In this document: piece after piece, positions 1-7,085 of the stretch | Layout of the letters: each line of letters starts with the position of its first letter | How positions within the stretch are numbered: position 1 is the first letter of the stretch | Origin: a virus | DNA length: 36,626 bases | Direction: 5' to 3' (one strand) | Virus record (IMG/VR): IMGVR_UViG_3300037231_000015 | Span: 1 to 36,626 of that record | Notes under the pieces: model-generated | Database searches by the model: none | Told to the model about the DNA's origin: nothing | What the model saw: only the letters and a program-made list of their open reading frames with translations | Translations under genes and position numbers: made by a program

Positions 1-1
1 C

Positions 2-358
2 AAAGCGGGAAACGCGCTTATGACTGCGGCCGTACCGACAATACCGGTTGTCAGTGCGCCGGTTGTCGTCGCCGCGAGTTTAGCCCCCGCTGTCCCGCCT
101 GCGCCGACCGCCCCGCCCCCGCCGCCTCCTACGGTTGGAAGTGTTGCCCCGGCTGCGGCCGTGCCTGCGGCGATTGACTTCCGAGGGCTCATGCAGAAAA
201 TCCAAGCGGCGACAGCGTCGCAAAAGTTATCAACTGACCAAGTCAACGCCGCGCTCGCGGGTGTTGGCCTCAAGCCCGAGGAAATGGCGCAGTTGATTAA
301 CAATGCGCCCTTGATTGCAAGCGTCAACGCCGCAATCGACTCGTGCTTATCCTCGTGA
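2..358 (+). CDS. Pro/Ala-rich phage protein, 5' end outside window
   Basis: The reading frame is open to the left edge, so the ATG at 20 may be internal and the gene is treated as partial. From that ATG there are 112 residues: about 50 of Ala/Pro/Val low complexity including a run of seven prolines, then a helical tail of about 60 residues with no recognisable family. The linker-plus-short-C-terminal-domain plan resembles the tail of the single-strand-binding-like protein at 2025-2978. It is the first visible gene of the + strand replication operon. Function not recognised. Confidence 0.55.
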   Translation, partial: KAGNALMTAAVPTIPVVSAPVVVAASLAPAVPPAPTAPPPPPPTVGSVAPAAAVPAAIDFRGLMQKIQAATASQKLSTDQVNAALAGVGLKPEEMAQLINNAPLIASVNAAIDSCLSS

Positions 359-369
359 GCAACACGCCG

Positions 370-396
370 CCCCCTCGCCTACATTTTAGGCGGGGG
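370..396 (+). promoter_or_regulatory. GC-rich hairpin between two small genes
   Basis: The arms CCCCC-T-CGCCT and AGGCG-GGGGG can pair over ten base pairs with a single bulged T and a loop ACATTTT. No T-tract follows, so it is not a classical intrinsic terminator. It lies between the stop at 356-358 and the ATG at 415, unless the next gene starts at GTG 355, in which case it is translated. Confidence 0.4.
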
Positions 397-414
397 GTAG
401 CGGCTGAGCACGTC

Positions 415-537
415 ATGGGCCAAACGTACCGTTGGGTTGATCCAATTGACGGCACGCACAAGGGCTACGTCGTCGCGCTGCCGATCGAGTACGAGCCCAC
501 AATCGAGCAACAGATTTCGAGGAGCAAGAGACAGTGA
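415..537 (+). CDS. small hypothetical protein (40 aa)
   Basis: A 40-residue protein beginning MGQTYRWVDP; family not recognised. The ATG at 415 follows the hairpin at 370-396. An alternative start is the GTG at 355, which overlaps the preceding TGA as GTGA and would add 20 residues encoded by the hairpin. I prefer 415 because the extension is arginine/proline-rich and looks like translated hairpin. The stop at 535-537 overlaps the next start as GTGA, consistent with an operon. Confidence 0.45.
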   Translation: MGQTYRWVDPIDGTHKGYVVALPIEYEPTIEQQISRSKRQ

Positions 538-1625
538 CCGAAGCACACGCAGAGTACGCGCCGTCGTCAATGTATTTGACCGTCGCGTGTCCGGGCTGGA
601 AAAAGCAAAGCGCGCTCATGCCGCCGCAAGCCCCGACCGAGGCGATTATCGAGGGCGAGGCCGGCCACGCTGTCGCCGCGGCCATGGCAATGGGCCAACT
701 CGTGACCGACGACGCCGAGGGCGTAACCGAGGAAATGATTGACGGCGGGCATGTGTGGGTCGAGGCTCTTGAAGGGTACCCGGCGCATATCGAGACGCCC
801 GTGCAAATCAAATCGGTACACCCCACGAAATGTTGGGGCACTCCCGACGCCCGGCAATGGGCGCTCGCAACCAAGACGCATCGCGCAGCGGACTACAAAT
901 ACGGGCACGAATTCGTTGACGAGTTCGAGTGCTGGCAGTTGCTCGCGTATACCGTCGGCTCGCTCGACGAGGTTTACCCGGACTGGCGCAACGACCCGGG
1001 CGTTACGGCTCTCATGACGATTGTTCAACCGCGATTTTATAACGCGCCGCCCGTCCGTACATGGCAAACCATGACCGCCGGGTTGCTGCATTATGAGGCC
1101 CGAATGCGCAACGCCGTGGCCGAGGCCGAGGGCGACAACCCGCGCATTATCTCGGGCACGCACTGCACGCACTGCCCCGCCCGCGTGACGTGCTCGACGT
1201 TCGCCAAAACCGTCATGCACGCGATTGATTTCACGGGGCGGCCCGACCCAATGGTTGCGAACGCTGACCAAGTCGGCAAGGAACTCGTACTTGTGCAAGA
1301 GTTCATAAAGCGGCTTGAGGCGCGCGAAACGGGACTGTCAGCAATGGCCGAGGGCATGATTAAGGCCGGCCAACGTGTGCCGTTCTACAGTCTCAAACAA
1401 TCCGAGGGTCGGCTAGCGTGGATAGTGCCTGTTGAGACTGTCGAGATGACAGCACAAATGTTTGGCAAGTCGGCATTGCAAACCCCAAAACTCATTACGC
1501 CCACGCAAGCAAAGGACCGACGTATTCTTGACACACGTGTCATCTCGGAATATTCTGCGCGTCCTATGGGCGGATTTAAATTAGTTCGCGATTCAAACAC
1601 CACAACGAGGAAGTTTACGACATGA
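534..1625 (+). CDS. DUF2800 Cas4/RecB-like nuclease
   Basis: A 363-residue protein with the layout of the phage DUF2800 family, PD-(D/E)XK nucleases related to Cas4 and RecB. Visible motifs are GTPDA (102-106), the catalytic-type DYK (120-122), a following helix containing Q135, and cysteines 211, 214 and 220. With Cys19 these match the one-plus-three cysteine pattern of an iron-sulfur cluster in Cas4/AddB nucleases. The start is GTG 534, preceded by GAGGAG at 519-524 and overlapping the previous stop as GTGA. It precedes a single-strand-binding-like gene and a family A polymerase, the usual neighbours, so a role in processing DNA ends during replication or recombination is inferred. Confidence 0.85.
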   Translation: MTEAHAEYAPSSMYLTVACPGWKKQSALMPPQAPTEAIIEGEAGHAVAAAMAMGQLVTDDAEGVTEEMIDGGHVWVEALEGYPAHIETPVQIKSVHPTKCWGTPDARQWALATKTHRAADYKYGHEFVDEFECWQLLAYTVGSLDEVYPDWRNDPGVTALMTIVQPRFYNAPPVRTWQTMTAGLLHYEARMRNAVAEAEGDNPRIISGTHCTHCPARVTCSTFAKTVMHAIDFTGRPDPMVANADQVGKELVLVQEFIKRLEARETGLSAMAEGMIKAGQRVPFYSLKQSEGRLAWIVPVETVEMTAQMFGKSALQTPKLITPTQAKDRRILDTRVISEYSARPMGGFKLVRDSNTTTRKFTT

Positions 1626-2002
1626 GCGAAGCTCAGCAAGCACAGACGATTACCCCGGAACGACAAATTGCCGCGCAGCAAGTCGGCGCCGTGTTCAACT
1701 CACTACACGAATACTTGCGCTCGCTCGAACCGAAAGACCCCGAGGGCCGCACGACGCTTACCAAGCAACTCGAATTCGCGCACTGCCGCGTTGACGAGGC
1801 CGCCATGTGGGCAATCAAGTCGGTGCTGACGTACGGAATTCCGCCACGCCCCACGCCGGCCGCTGCCGAGCCCGCAGCCCCCGAGGCAACCGCCGCGAAC
1901 GATGCGCCGGCACCCGCAACCGAAACGCCTGCGCCGATCGGCGTAGTTGACCCGCCGCAGTCTTTGCCGACCGATAGCGCGTCAGGCACGGAATCTGTCT
2001 AA
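1622..2002 (+). CDS. small phage protein, possible Acb2/Tad1-type hairpin domain
   Basis: 126 residues. Residues 12-75 are helical and include EGRTTLTKQLEFAHCRVDEA followed by AMWAIKS, a pattern like the helical hairpin of small phage proteins grouped with Acb2/Tad1 cyclic-nucleotide sponges. The last 50 residues are a Pro/Ala/Glu-rich tail. It starts at an ATGA overlap with the nuclease gene. The family assignment is from memory of the motif and is weak; without it this is a hypothetical early protein. If correct it would bind immune signalling nucleotides of CBASS or Thoeris. Confidence 0.45.
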   Translation: MSEAQQAQTITPERQIAAQQVGAVFNSLHEYLRSLEPKDPEGRTTLTKQLEFAHCRVDEAAMWAIKSVLTYGIPPRPTPAAAEPAAPEATAANDAPAPATETPAPIGVVDPPQSLPTDSASGTESV

Positions 2003-2024
2003 CACCAATCGAGGAGTATTGAGC

Positions 2025-2978
2025 TTGAGTAAAACCGCAGTTGAACTAAAAACCCCGCCGGGCCGCTTTGTATTCGGTGATTTGTACGATCCCGAACGCG
2101 AAGATTTTGACGGCAATCCGCTCGTTATCAAAAATGGCGTTGACAAGGGTAAGCCGACACAGCTATTCGTCATCGGCCTCGCGATTCCCAAGACTCAGGC
2201 CCATTGGGGCAACGAGCCGGGTTGGGGTCAAACGATTTGGGGCGCCGGACACGCATCATTTCCGGGCGGCGAAGCGAGCCGCGGCGATTTCTCTTGGAAA
2301 ATTTACGACGGCGACAGTACCGTCATTCCGCCCAAGAGCAAATCCACAATAAAGCCCTGCGACCGTGAGGGCTGGAAAGGCCATTGGGTATTGCGCTTGC
2401 AATCTTCGTTTGCCCCCGCGATCTATAACGCGCTGACGAATCCCGAAAACCCGACGCCCATGAATGAAAAAGGCGCAATTTTGCCGGGCTACGTGATTCA
2501 AGTTTTAGGGACCGTCAAAGGTAACACGGGCTCGTCGCCCGGTGTTTACCTTAATCACTCTCACGTTGCGCTGCTCGGGTATATGGACCGCATCATGGCT
2601 AAGAGTGTTGACGTAAGAGGCAAATTTGGCGGGTCTTTGCCCGCTGGCGCGACGACGCTGCCCGCGGCTGCCGCTATCCCGTCGAGTGCCCCGCCCGCCG
2701 CCCCTGCGCCCGCTGCGGCGGTTCCAGCCGCCCCCGCCGTGCCAGCCGCCGCACCCGCTGCGCCGGCCCCGGCTGCCGCTCCTACGTCCGTTGTGCCGGC
2801 CCCGGCCCTCGTGGGTATCCCGACGGCCCCGGCAGTTCCGAGCGCCCCGCCTGCGCCCGCTGCCGCAGCCCCGGCCCCGCCGGCAGCCCCTCAACAGCAT
2901 AAGGGAATTCCGTTAGCCGCCTATCTGGCTCAAGGATGGTCAATGGAACAACTGAGGGCAGATGGGTATACCGGCTGA
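2025..2978 (+). CDS. DUF2815-like single-strand DNA-binding protein
   Basis: 317 residues from TTG 2025, chosen because GAGGAG (2011-2016) lies eight bases upstream; TTG 2019 is too close to it. Residues 1-200 follow the DUF2815 pattern: an early LKTPPGRFVFGDLYDP strand, KPTQLFVIGLAIPK, a DGD loop, and PGVYLNHSHVALLGY near the end of the domain. Then come about 90 residues of Ala/Pro repeats and a conserved-looking end (GIPLAAYLAQGWS). A disordered linker with a short C-terminal peptide is typical of SSB-like proteins that recruit partners. The position between a DUF2800 nuclease and a polymerase supports an ssDNA-binding role. Confidence 0.7.
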   Translation: MSKTAVELKTPPGRFVFGDLYDPEREDFDGNPLVIKNGVDKGKPTQLFVIGLAIPKTQAHWGNEPGWGQTIWGAGHASFPGGEASRGDFSWKIYDGDSTVIPPKSKSTIKPCDREGWKGHWVLRLQSSFAPAIYNALTNPENPTPMNEKGAILPGYVIQVLGTVKGNTGSSPGVYLNHSHVALLGYMDRIMAKSVDVRGKFGGSLPAGATTLPAAAAIPSSAPPAAPAPAAAVPAAPAVPAAAPAAPAPAAAPTSVVPAPALVGIPTAPAVPSAPPAPAAAAPAPPAAPQQHKGIPLAAYLAQGWSMEQLRADGYTG

Positions 2979-3171
2979 CTGGAACGCGAGCGCATGTGTT
3001 GCTCGGGTCATTTATCACGGGGGCCGGCTACGGGACACTACCGGGCCGGCGGCCCCGAGTGGCCTGACTGCACCGACGATTGCATACCGTTCTGAAACGC
3101 CGCCGCATGTCATCCCCCTGCGCGGCACAACTCGCCCCGGCTTAAAGGCCGGGGTATTTTTGCGAGGCTAA
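2962..3171 (+). CDS. possible small ORF before the polymerase
   Basis: A 69-residue frame beginning at ATG 2962 inside the end of the previous gene, with GAGGGCAG directly upstream, and ending with TAA at 3169-3171, one base before the proposed polymerase start. No family is recognised. Its last residues (RPGLKAGVFLRG) are simply the translated terminator hairpin, which argues against it. If real, its translation would run into the polymerase start and could couple the two. Otherwise 2979-3134 is untranslated sequence in which I see no tRNA or known RNA. Confidence 0.25.
   Translation: MGIPADWNASACVARVIYHGGRLRDTTGPAAPSGLTAPTIAYRSETPPHVIPLRGTTRPGLKAGVFLRG
3135..3161 (+). terminator. intrinsic terminator or attenuator before DNA polymerase
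   Basis: CCCCGGC pairs with GCCGGGG (plus a T-G pair) around a tiny loop and is followed at once by TATTTTT. This is a textbook rho-independent terminator shape. It sits only 11 bases upstream of the proposed polymerase start, so it would limit read-through into the polymerase gene or require antitermination. Confidence 0.7.
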
Positions 3172-3175
3172 CATT
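3164..3175 (+). promoter_or_regulatory. GAGG ribosome site and probable ATT start codon
   Basis: GAGG (3164-3167), five bases CTAAC, then ATT (3173-3175), followed by codons for LPVFDFETKG. The frame opens only after a TAA at 3143-3145, and between that stop and the exonuclease motif there is no ATG, GTG or TTG. The ATT is the only AT-starting codon with a correctly spaced ribosome site. Confidence 0.6.
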
Positions 3176-5356
3176 TTACCCGTCTTTGATTTTGAAACGA
3201 AAGGGTCGGCAGGATTTTGTTGGGTGCCGCCCTACGTTGACGGCAAGCTCGGACATTGGGAATCGCTGCCGGGGTTTTCCACGCAGAAGCGCGGACTAGG
3301 CGCCGTCGGCGTCCGCGTCTATATCGAGCACCCCTCATTTACCCCGTTGATGCTCGCCTATGATTTGACGCCAATCTACGGCGGCGCGACCGCTGTGCAA
3401 TGGGAACTCGGCACGTCATGGGCCTGCCTGCAACCGTTGTTCGATCATATCCGCGCCGGCAAATTGCTTGAAGCGCACAACGCCGGTTTCGAGTATCAGG
3501 TTTGGAATTACTATTGCGTGCCGCGTTGGGGTTGGCCCGCGCTGTCGATTCGGCAGTTGCGTTGCTCGGCCGTCAAGTCTCGTGCCGCCGGCTACCCGGG
3601 CAAGCTCGCCGACGTGACCGAGGTACTAGATACGCCGATCAAAAAGGACAAGGACGGCGACCGGCTCATGAAGCTATTTTCTATACCGCGCAACCCGTCC
3701 AAGAAAGACCCGCGGGTGTACTCGACGCCGCACGCGGACCCCGACGAATGGGCGAAGTATAAAGCGTACAACCTTACCGACATTCGCAGCGAGCACGAGG
3801 TTTCGACACGCGTGCCAGATTTGCCCGAGGACGAGCAACGCCGTTGGTTTCTCGACCAAGAAATCAATGACCGCGGCATGGCGGTTGATTCTAAGGGCAT
3901 CAAAGATTGTAAGGCGATTGTCGAGCAAACCTACGACAAGTTCGGCGCCGAGTTCCGCGCGCTCACGGGGGGCATTGAGCCGACCGAGCTAAAGCAACTG
4001 CAAGGATGGCTTGCCGCGCACGGCGTACAAATGTACGACATGACCGAGAAAACCATTGATGCGATGGTTGCGCGACTGACAGTACCCGAGTACCTCGTCG
4101 GCGGCGAAATCCGGGCCCCGCTGCGTGCGTTGCAACTGCGGCAAATGCTCGGCAGCGCGAGTGTCAAGAAACTGTACGCGCTCGATGCCATGACCGCGAG
4201 CGACGGCCGAGTCCATGACATGTACCTCATGCATGCCACGCACCACGGGCGCACGGGTGGGTACGGGCCGCAGCCGGCGAACCTCTATAAAGGCGATTGG
4301 CACGAACCCGCCGAAGTTGACGCCGCGTTACGCGTCATTGCGTCACGCAGTTTAGCGGCAGTCGAGACGGCCTATCCCGGCATGGGTCCGCTCGATGTGG
4401 TCAACAATTGCCTGCGCTCGCTGTTCGTGGCCGGCCCCGGCATGCAACTCGTGTCGTCCGATTATTCCGCGATTGAGGGCGTGGTACTCGCCGCGCTCGC
4501 GGGTGAGCAATGGATCATTGACGTGTTTAATACCCACGGGATGCTATACGAGGCGCAAATTTCGCGCATGACCGGCGTGCCGTTCGAGGAATTCGTGAGG
4601 CACAAACGAGAGACGGGCAAACATCACCCGCTGCGCCAGCAAGGCAAACTAGCGGTGCTGTCGGGCGGTTACGCTTCATGGATAAACGGCTGGAAAAAAT
4701 TCGGCGCCGATCAGTATTACAACGGCGACGCTGAGATTAAAGCGGCCATCTTGTCATACCGCGACAGCGTGCCGGCCATCGTGGAATTTTGGGGCGGTCA
4801 AACGCGCGACAAATTCAAATGGAACGAACGGCAGGAGCTATACGGGCTTGAGGGCGCCGCAATCCTCGCCGTGCAGAATCCCGGGCAGTGCTATCGAGTT
4901 GGGCTCATATCGTTTCAAATGGGCAGCGACGACACGCTCTACATGGTCCTGCCAAGCGGCCGATTTATTCAGTACCACACGCCTCGGTTGACGGCCGCCA
5001 CGCGGCCCTATGCGAGCCCGTGGGAGCTAGCTCTAAGCTATTGGGGGTGGTCGACGAATCCCGAAAAAGGACCCCCCGGGTGGGTTCAACAGGATTTATA
5101 CGGCGGGGTACTCACGCAGAATGCTACCGGCGGCACCGCGCGCGATATCATGCAACACGGTATGGATAACGTCACCGAAGACGGGTATCAAATCGTCATG
5201 CAGACCTATGATGAAGCCGTTGCAGAGACCCCGATAGGATGGGGCGACATCGAAGAATTCGAGGCGGGGCTAAACGACCTGCCCGACTACGCGAAGGGTT
5301 GGCCGATACGCGCCAAGGGCGGTTGGGTCGGGCCCCGATACGGGAAATGGGACTAG
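3173..5356 (+). CDS. DNA polymerase, family A, with 3'-5' exonuclease
   Basis: About 727 residues if begun at ATT 3173. The exonuclease domain has ExoI DFE (in LPVFDFETKG, residues 2-11), ExoII HNAGFE (about 102-107) and ExoIII YNLTD (about 199-203). The polymerase domain has motif A SDYSAIEG (about 429-436), motif B RQQGK...GGY (about 488-500) and motif C YDE (about 679-681), where YDE stands in place of the usual HDE. The first ordinary start, GTG 3224, would delete ExoI and cripple proofreading, so the upstream start is preferred. No 5' nuclease domain. It replicates phage DNA, working with the SSB-like protein and nuclease upstream. Its stop overlaps the opposing gene's stop at CTAG 5353-5356. 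Confidence 0.9.
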   Translation: MLPVFDFETKGSAGFCWVPPYVDGKLGHWESLPGFSTQKRGLGAVGVRVYIEHPSFTPLMLAYDLTPIYGGATAVQWELGTSWACLQPLFDHIRAGKLLEAHNAGFEYQVWNYYCVPRWGWPALSIRQLRCSAVKSRAAGYPGKLADVTEVLDTPIKKDKDGDRLMKLFSIPRNPSKKDPRVYSTPHADPDEWAKYKAYNLTDIRSEHEVSTRVPDLPEDEQRRWFLDQEINDRGMAVDSKGIKDCKAIVEQTYDKFGAEFRALTGGIEPTELKQLQGWLAAHGVQMYDMTEKTIDAMVARLTVPEYLVGGEIRAPLRALQLRQMLGSASVKKLYALDAMTASDGRVHDMYLMHATHHGRTGGYGPQPANLYKGDWHEPAEVDAALRVIASRSLAAVETAYPGMGPLDVVNNCLRSLFVAGPGMQLVSSDYSAIEGVVLAALAGEQWIIDVFNTHGMLYEAQISRMTGVPFEEFVRHKRETGKHHPLRQQGKLAVLSGGYASWINGWKKFGADQYYNGDAEIKAAILSYRDSVPAIVEFWGGQTRDKFKWNERQELYGLEGAAILAVQNPGQCYRVGLISFQMGSDDTLYMVLPSGRFIQYHTPRLTAATRPYASPWELALSYWGWSTNPEKGPPGWVQQDLYGGVLTQNATGGTARDIMQHGMDNVTEDGYQIVMQTYDEAVAETPIGWGDIEEFEAGLNDLPDYAKGWPIRAKGGWVGPRYGKWD

Positions 5357-5871
5357 CGCTTTTTAGGCGGCCCGCTCGCTGCCTGCAAATCAGCGATGTA
5401 CTTTTCTAGCCGCGCGACGGTCGCCTCAAGGCCGATTACTTGGTCGTCAGCGTCGCGCAGGGCTGTAAGGGTTGGCCCGCTAGGGTCAAAGTTCCCTGCG
5501 CTTGGTAGCACGGCGCTTGCATCAACGATTGATCCACTACCGGCGGCGGCGGTAGTTGCACTGCGTACGGGCGGCACGCTGGCGTTGCGGCACACGATGC
5601 CAGTGTCAGCAACAGCGGGTAGAGCAATTTTTGCATGGTAGGTCACTCCGATTTCGTCAAGGTCATGAGATGCGTTCGCGGCAAGCGCGTCGTCGCGTTG
5701 CTTGGTCGCCTCGGCAAGTTTCGTATCCTGTGCCGCGACCACAGCCGCGCCCTTGGCTTGCTCGATGTGGTCGTGATGAATCCACGTGCCGCCCCCGACG
5801 ATCAGCACAAGGGCGAGCACAGTACCGTAGAAAATGTCTGAGCCGGGTATTAGTTTGAGGAGGGCGAGCAT
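5353..5871 (-). CDS. Rz-like inner-membrane spanin
   Basis: 172 residues with a short cytoplasmic start, one membrane segment at about 13-31 (FYGTVLALVLIVGGGTWI) and a mostly helical, charged periplasmic part ending in a coiled-coil-like VARLEKYIADLQAA. This is the plan of i-spanins, which span the periplasm and fuse inner and outer membranes in the last step of lysis. The strongest support is the lipoprotein gene nested in another frame inside it. It is the last gene of the - strand late operon. Confidence 0.8.
   Translation of the reverse strand: MLALLKLIPGSDIFYGTVLALVLIVGGGTWIHHDHIEQAKGAAVVAAQDTKLAEATKQRDDALAANASHDLDEIGVTYHAKIALPAVADTGIVCRNASVPPVRSATTAAAGSGSIVDASAVLPSAGNFDPSGPTLTALRDADDQVIGLEATVARLEKYIADLQAASGPPKKR
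5436..5636 (-). CDS. Rz1-like outer-membrane lipoprotein spanin (nested in Rz)
   Basis: 66 residues, entirely inside the Rz-like gene in a different frame. MQKLLYPLLLTLASC is a lipoprotein signal with lipobox LASC, giving a mature lipoprotein from Cys15. The mature part is short and proline-rich (QLPPPPVV), as o-spanins are. Full nesting is the lambda arrangement. It would sit in the outer membrane and bind the Rz-like C-terminus. Confidence 0.85.
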   Translation of the reverse strand: MQKLLYPLLLTLASCAATPACRPYAVQLPPPPVVDQSLMQAPCYQAQGTLTLAGQPLQPCATLTTK

Positions 5872-6053
5872 TGTGAGGCGTCCGGGGTTTTGGCGTCACG
5901 TACGGTGAACCAATGATAGAGCCCGAGTATCGCAGGAATCGCCGCGCACACAGCAGCAACAATACTAGGGTCCGGGTGCATAAACGCCAACGTGAGCAAC
6001 GCTATCTCAGCAAGCCCCACGTGAGCGGCAATGTACCAGTCAATGAACTGCAC
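5850..6053 (-). CDS. small two-membrane-segment protein, holin candidate
   Basis: 67 residues with two hydrophobic helices, about 6-25 (WYIAAHVGLAEIALLTLAFM) and 30-49 (SIVAAVCAAIPAILGLYHWF), joined by a short turn containing HPDP, and a polar tail. It overlaps the Rz-like gene by 22 bases. Size, topology and position between endolysin and spanins suit a class II holin, but holins are too diverse to assign by sequence. Confidence 0.65.
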   Translation of the reverse strand: MQFIDWYIAAHVGLAEIALLTLAFMHPDPSIVAAVCAAIPAILGLYHWFTVRDAKTPDASQCSPSSN

Positions 6054-6056
6054 GTT

Positions 6057-6365
6057 TTAGATGAAATGCCACACGAGCAAGCCGGCAGCGACGAGCACGC
6101 CAACCGCAATTTTCTTTGCGTTGGCAGTGACGAACGCGGCAATTTTGCTTTCGGTAGCGACAACATCGGCCTTGGCCGTTGCAACGTCAGCCTTGGCTTT
6201 GGCAACATCTGCCGAGACGGTCGCGCCGAGTTTGGAAACATCGGCGACGGCCGCGGCGGCGTCCTTGGGAATGTCGGCAATGGCAGCGGCGGCAGACTTC
6301 TCAACGTCGGTGAGGTTGGTCACTTTGGGCACTCCTACGTGCGGCGGTATAGCGGGTCGTTTCAT
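6057..6365 (-). CDS. Ala-rich helical protein with C-terminal membrane anchor
   Basis: 102 residues from ATG 6365; the same frame runs further up but would overlap the endolysin gene. Residues 20-80 are alanine-rich amphipathic helix with a repeating ADVA/KADVAT pattern, and residues 84-102 form a membrane segment ending at the C-terminus (KKIAVGVLVAAGLLVWHFI). Such tail-anchored helical proteins occur in lysis cassettes, but the function is not recognised. It could modulate the holin. Confidence 0.6.
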   Translation of the reverse strand: MKRPAIPPHVGVPKVTNLTDVEKSAAAAIADIPKDAAAAVADVSKLGATVSADVAKAKADVATAKADVVATESKIAAFVTANAKKIAVGVLVAAGLLVWHFI

Positions 6366-6382
6366 AGTGAGGCCATTGTACC

Positions 6383-6841
6383 CTAAGAGGCCGGCCCGAT
6401 CATAGCCGCCTCGCCCTCGCGGCGCGTCACGAGGCCCCCGAGGCGCTTGCCGCCGGCAAATTCCCAATCGAGCAAGTGCCGGCGCACCCCGTCCCAATCG
6501 TTGTTATCAACGCATTTACGGACGGTTGAGCCCTGATAGTTGCCCGAGCCCTCGTTGTACACAAAGTCCGTCAGGGCGTCCTGCGCGCCGGCCGGCCAAT
6601 GAACGTCGGACGGAGTCAGCGCGAGGAGTTGTTGCCGCGCTCGGGTGAGCTTGGTCACGAGGGCCGCGTCGCACTGCGCCTGCGTCCACACGACGCCCGC
6701 GAATACCTCGGGGCCGGTCGTGCCGTAGCCAATTGTCCAAACCGGCGGGTTGGCGTTTGTGTCGAGGTACGCAGCGAATGTGCCGTTGCCGAGGTTGTGC
6801 TCGCAGCCCTCGCGCGCCTTGACGAAATCAACGAGGCTCAT
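6383..6841 (-). CDS. endolysin, GH24 lysozyme family
   Basis: 152 residues with the phage lysozyme pattern: REG at 10-12 gives catalytic Glu11, then YLD (Asp27) and WTIGYGTT (Thr36). The C-terminal half has the family's helical NEGSGNYQGSTVRKCVD and WEFAGGKRLGGLVTRREGE segments. It cleaves the glycan backbone of peptidoglycan. There is no signal or SAR segment, so it needs a holin for release. The Glu-Asp-Thr spacing is wider than in T4 lysozyme because of small insertions. It overlaps the upstream small membrane protein by four bases. Confidence 0.9.
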   Translation of the reverse strand: MSLVDFVKAREGCEHNLGNGTFAAYLDTNANPPVWTIGYGTTGPEVFAGVVWTQAQCDAALVTKLTRARQQLLALTPSDVHWPAGAQDALTDFVYNEGSGNYQGSTVRKCVDNNDWDGVRRHLLDWEFAGGKRLGGLVTRREGEAAMIGPAS

Positions 6842-7080
6842 TTATGAAGCCAACCGACGAGTTGGTGCAAGCCCTCGACAAGAGTGCCGACGACGCCGCC
6901 GAAAACAACCAAAGTGCGCCACGAGCCCTTGGTGCGTTCCATGTACCCGAGGATTGTTTTTACGTCGTTGGCGATAGTATCGACACGCGTGGCAATCGCT
7001 TCGATTTTTTCGGCATGGGCGGCTCGACCCTCGCGTAGTGTCGCGACTTGCTCGCGTAGTTCTGGTATCTCGTCTGCCAT
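6838..7080 (-). CDS. XhlA-like coiled-coil membrane protein
   Basis: 80 residues from ATG 7080; the longer frame would invade the tail fibre gene. Residues 4-45 are a coiled coil (ELREQVATLREG...IEAIATRVDTIAND) followed by a hydrophobic C-terminal segment (TLVVFGGVVGTLVEGL). This is the layout of XhlA-type holin-associated proteins. It is coupled to the endolysin by an ATGA overlap. Confidence 0.6.
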   Translation of the reverse strand: MADEIPELREQVATLREGRAAHAEKIEAIATRVDTIANDVKTILGYMERTKGSWRTLVVFGGVVGTLVEGLHQLVGWLHK

Positions 7081-7085
7081 GACTT

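Noticed and set aside
2979-3134. tRNA or small structured RNA before the polymerase
   Set aside because: Short GC stems occur, but no T-loop, anticodon arm or CCA-type end could be built.
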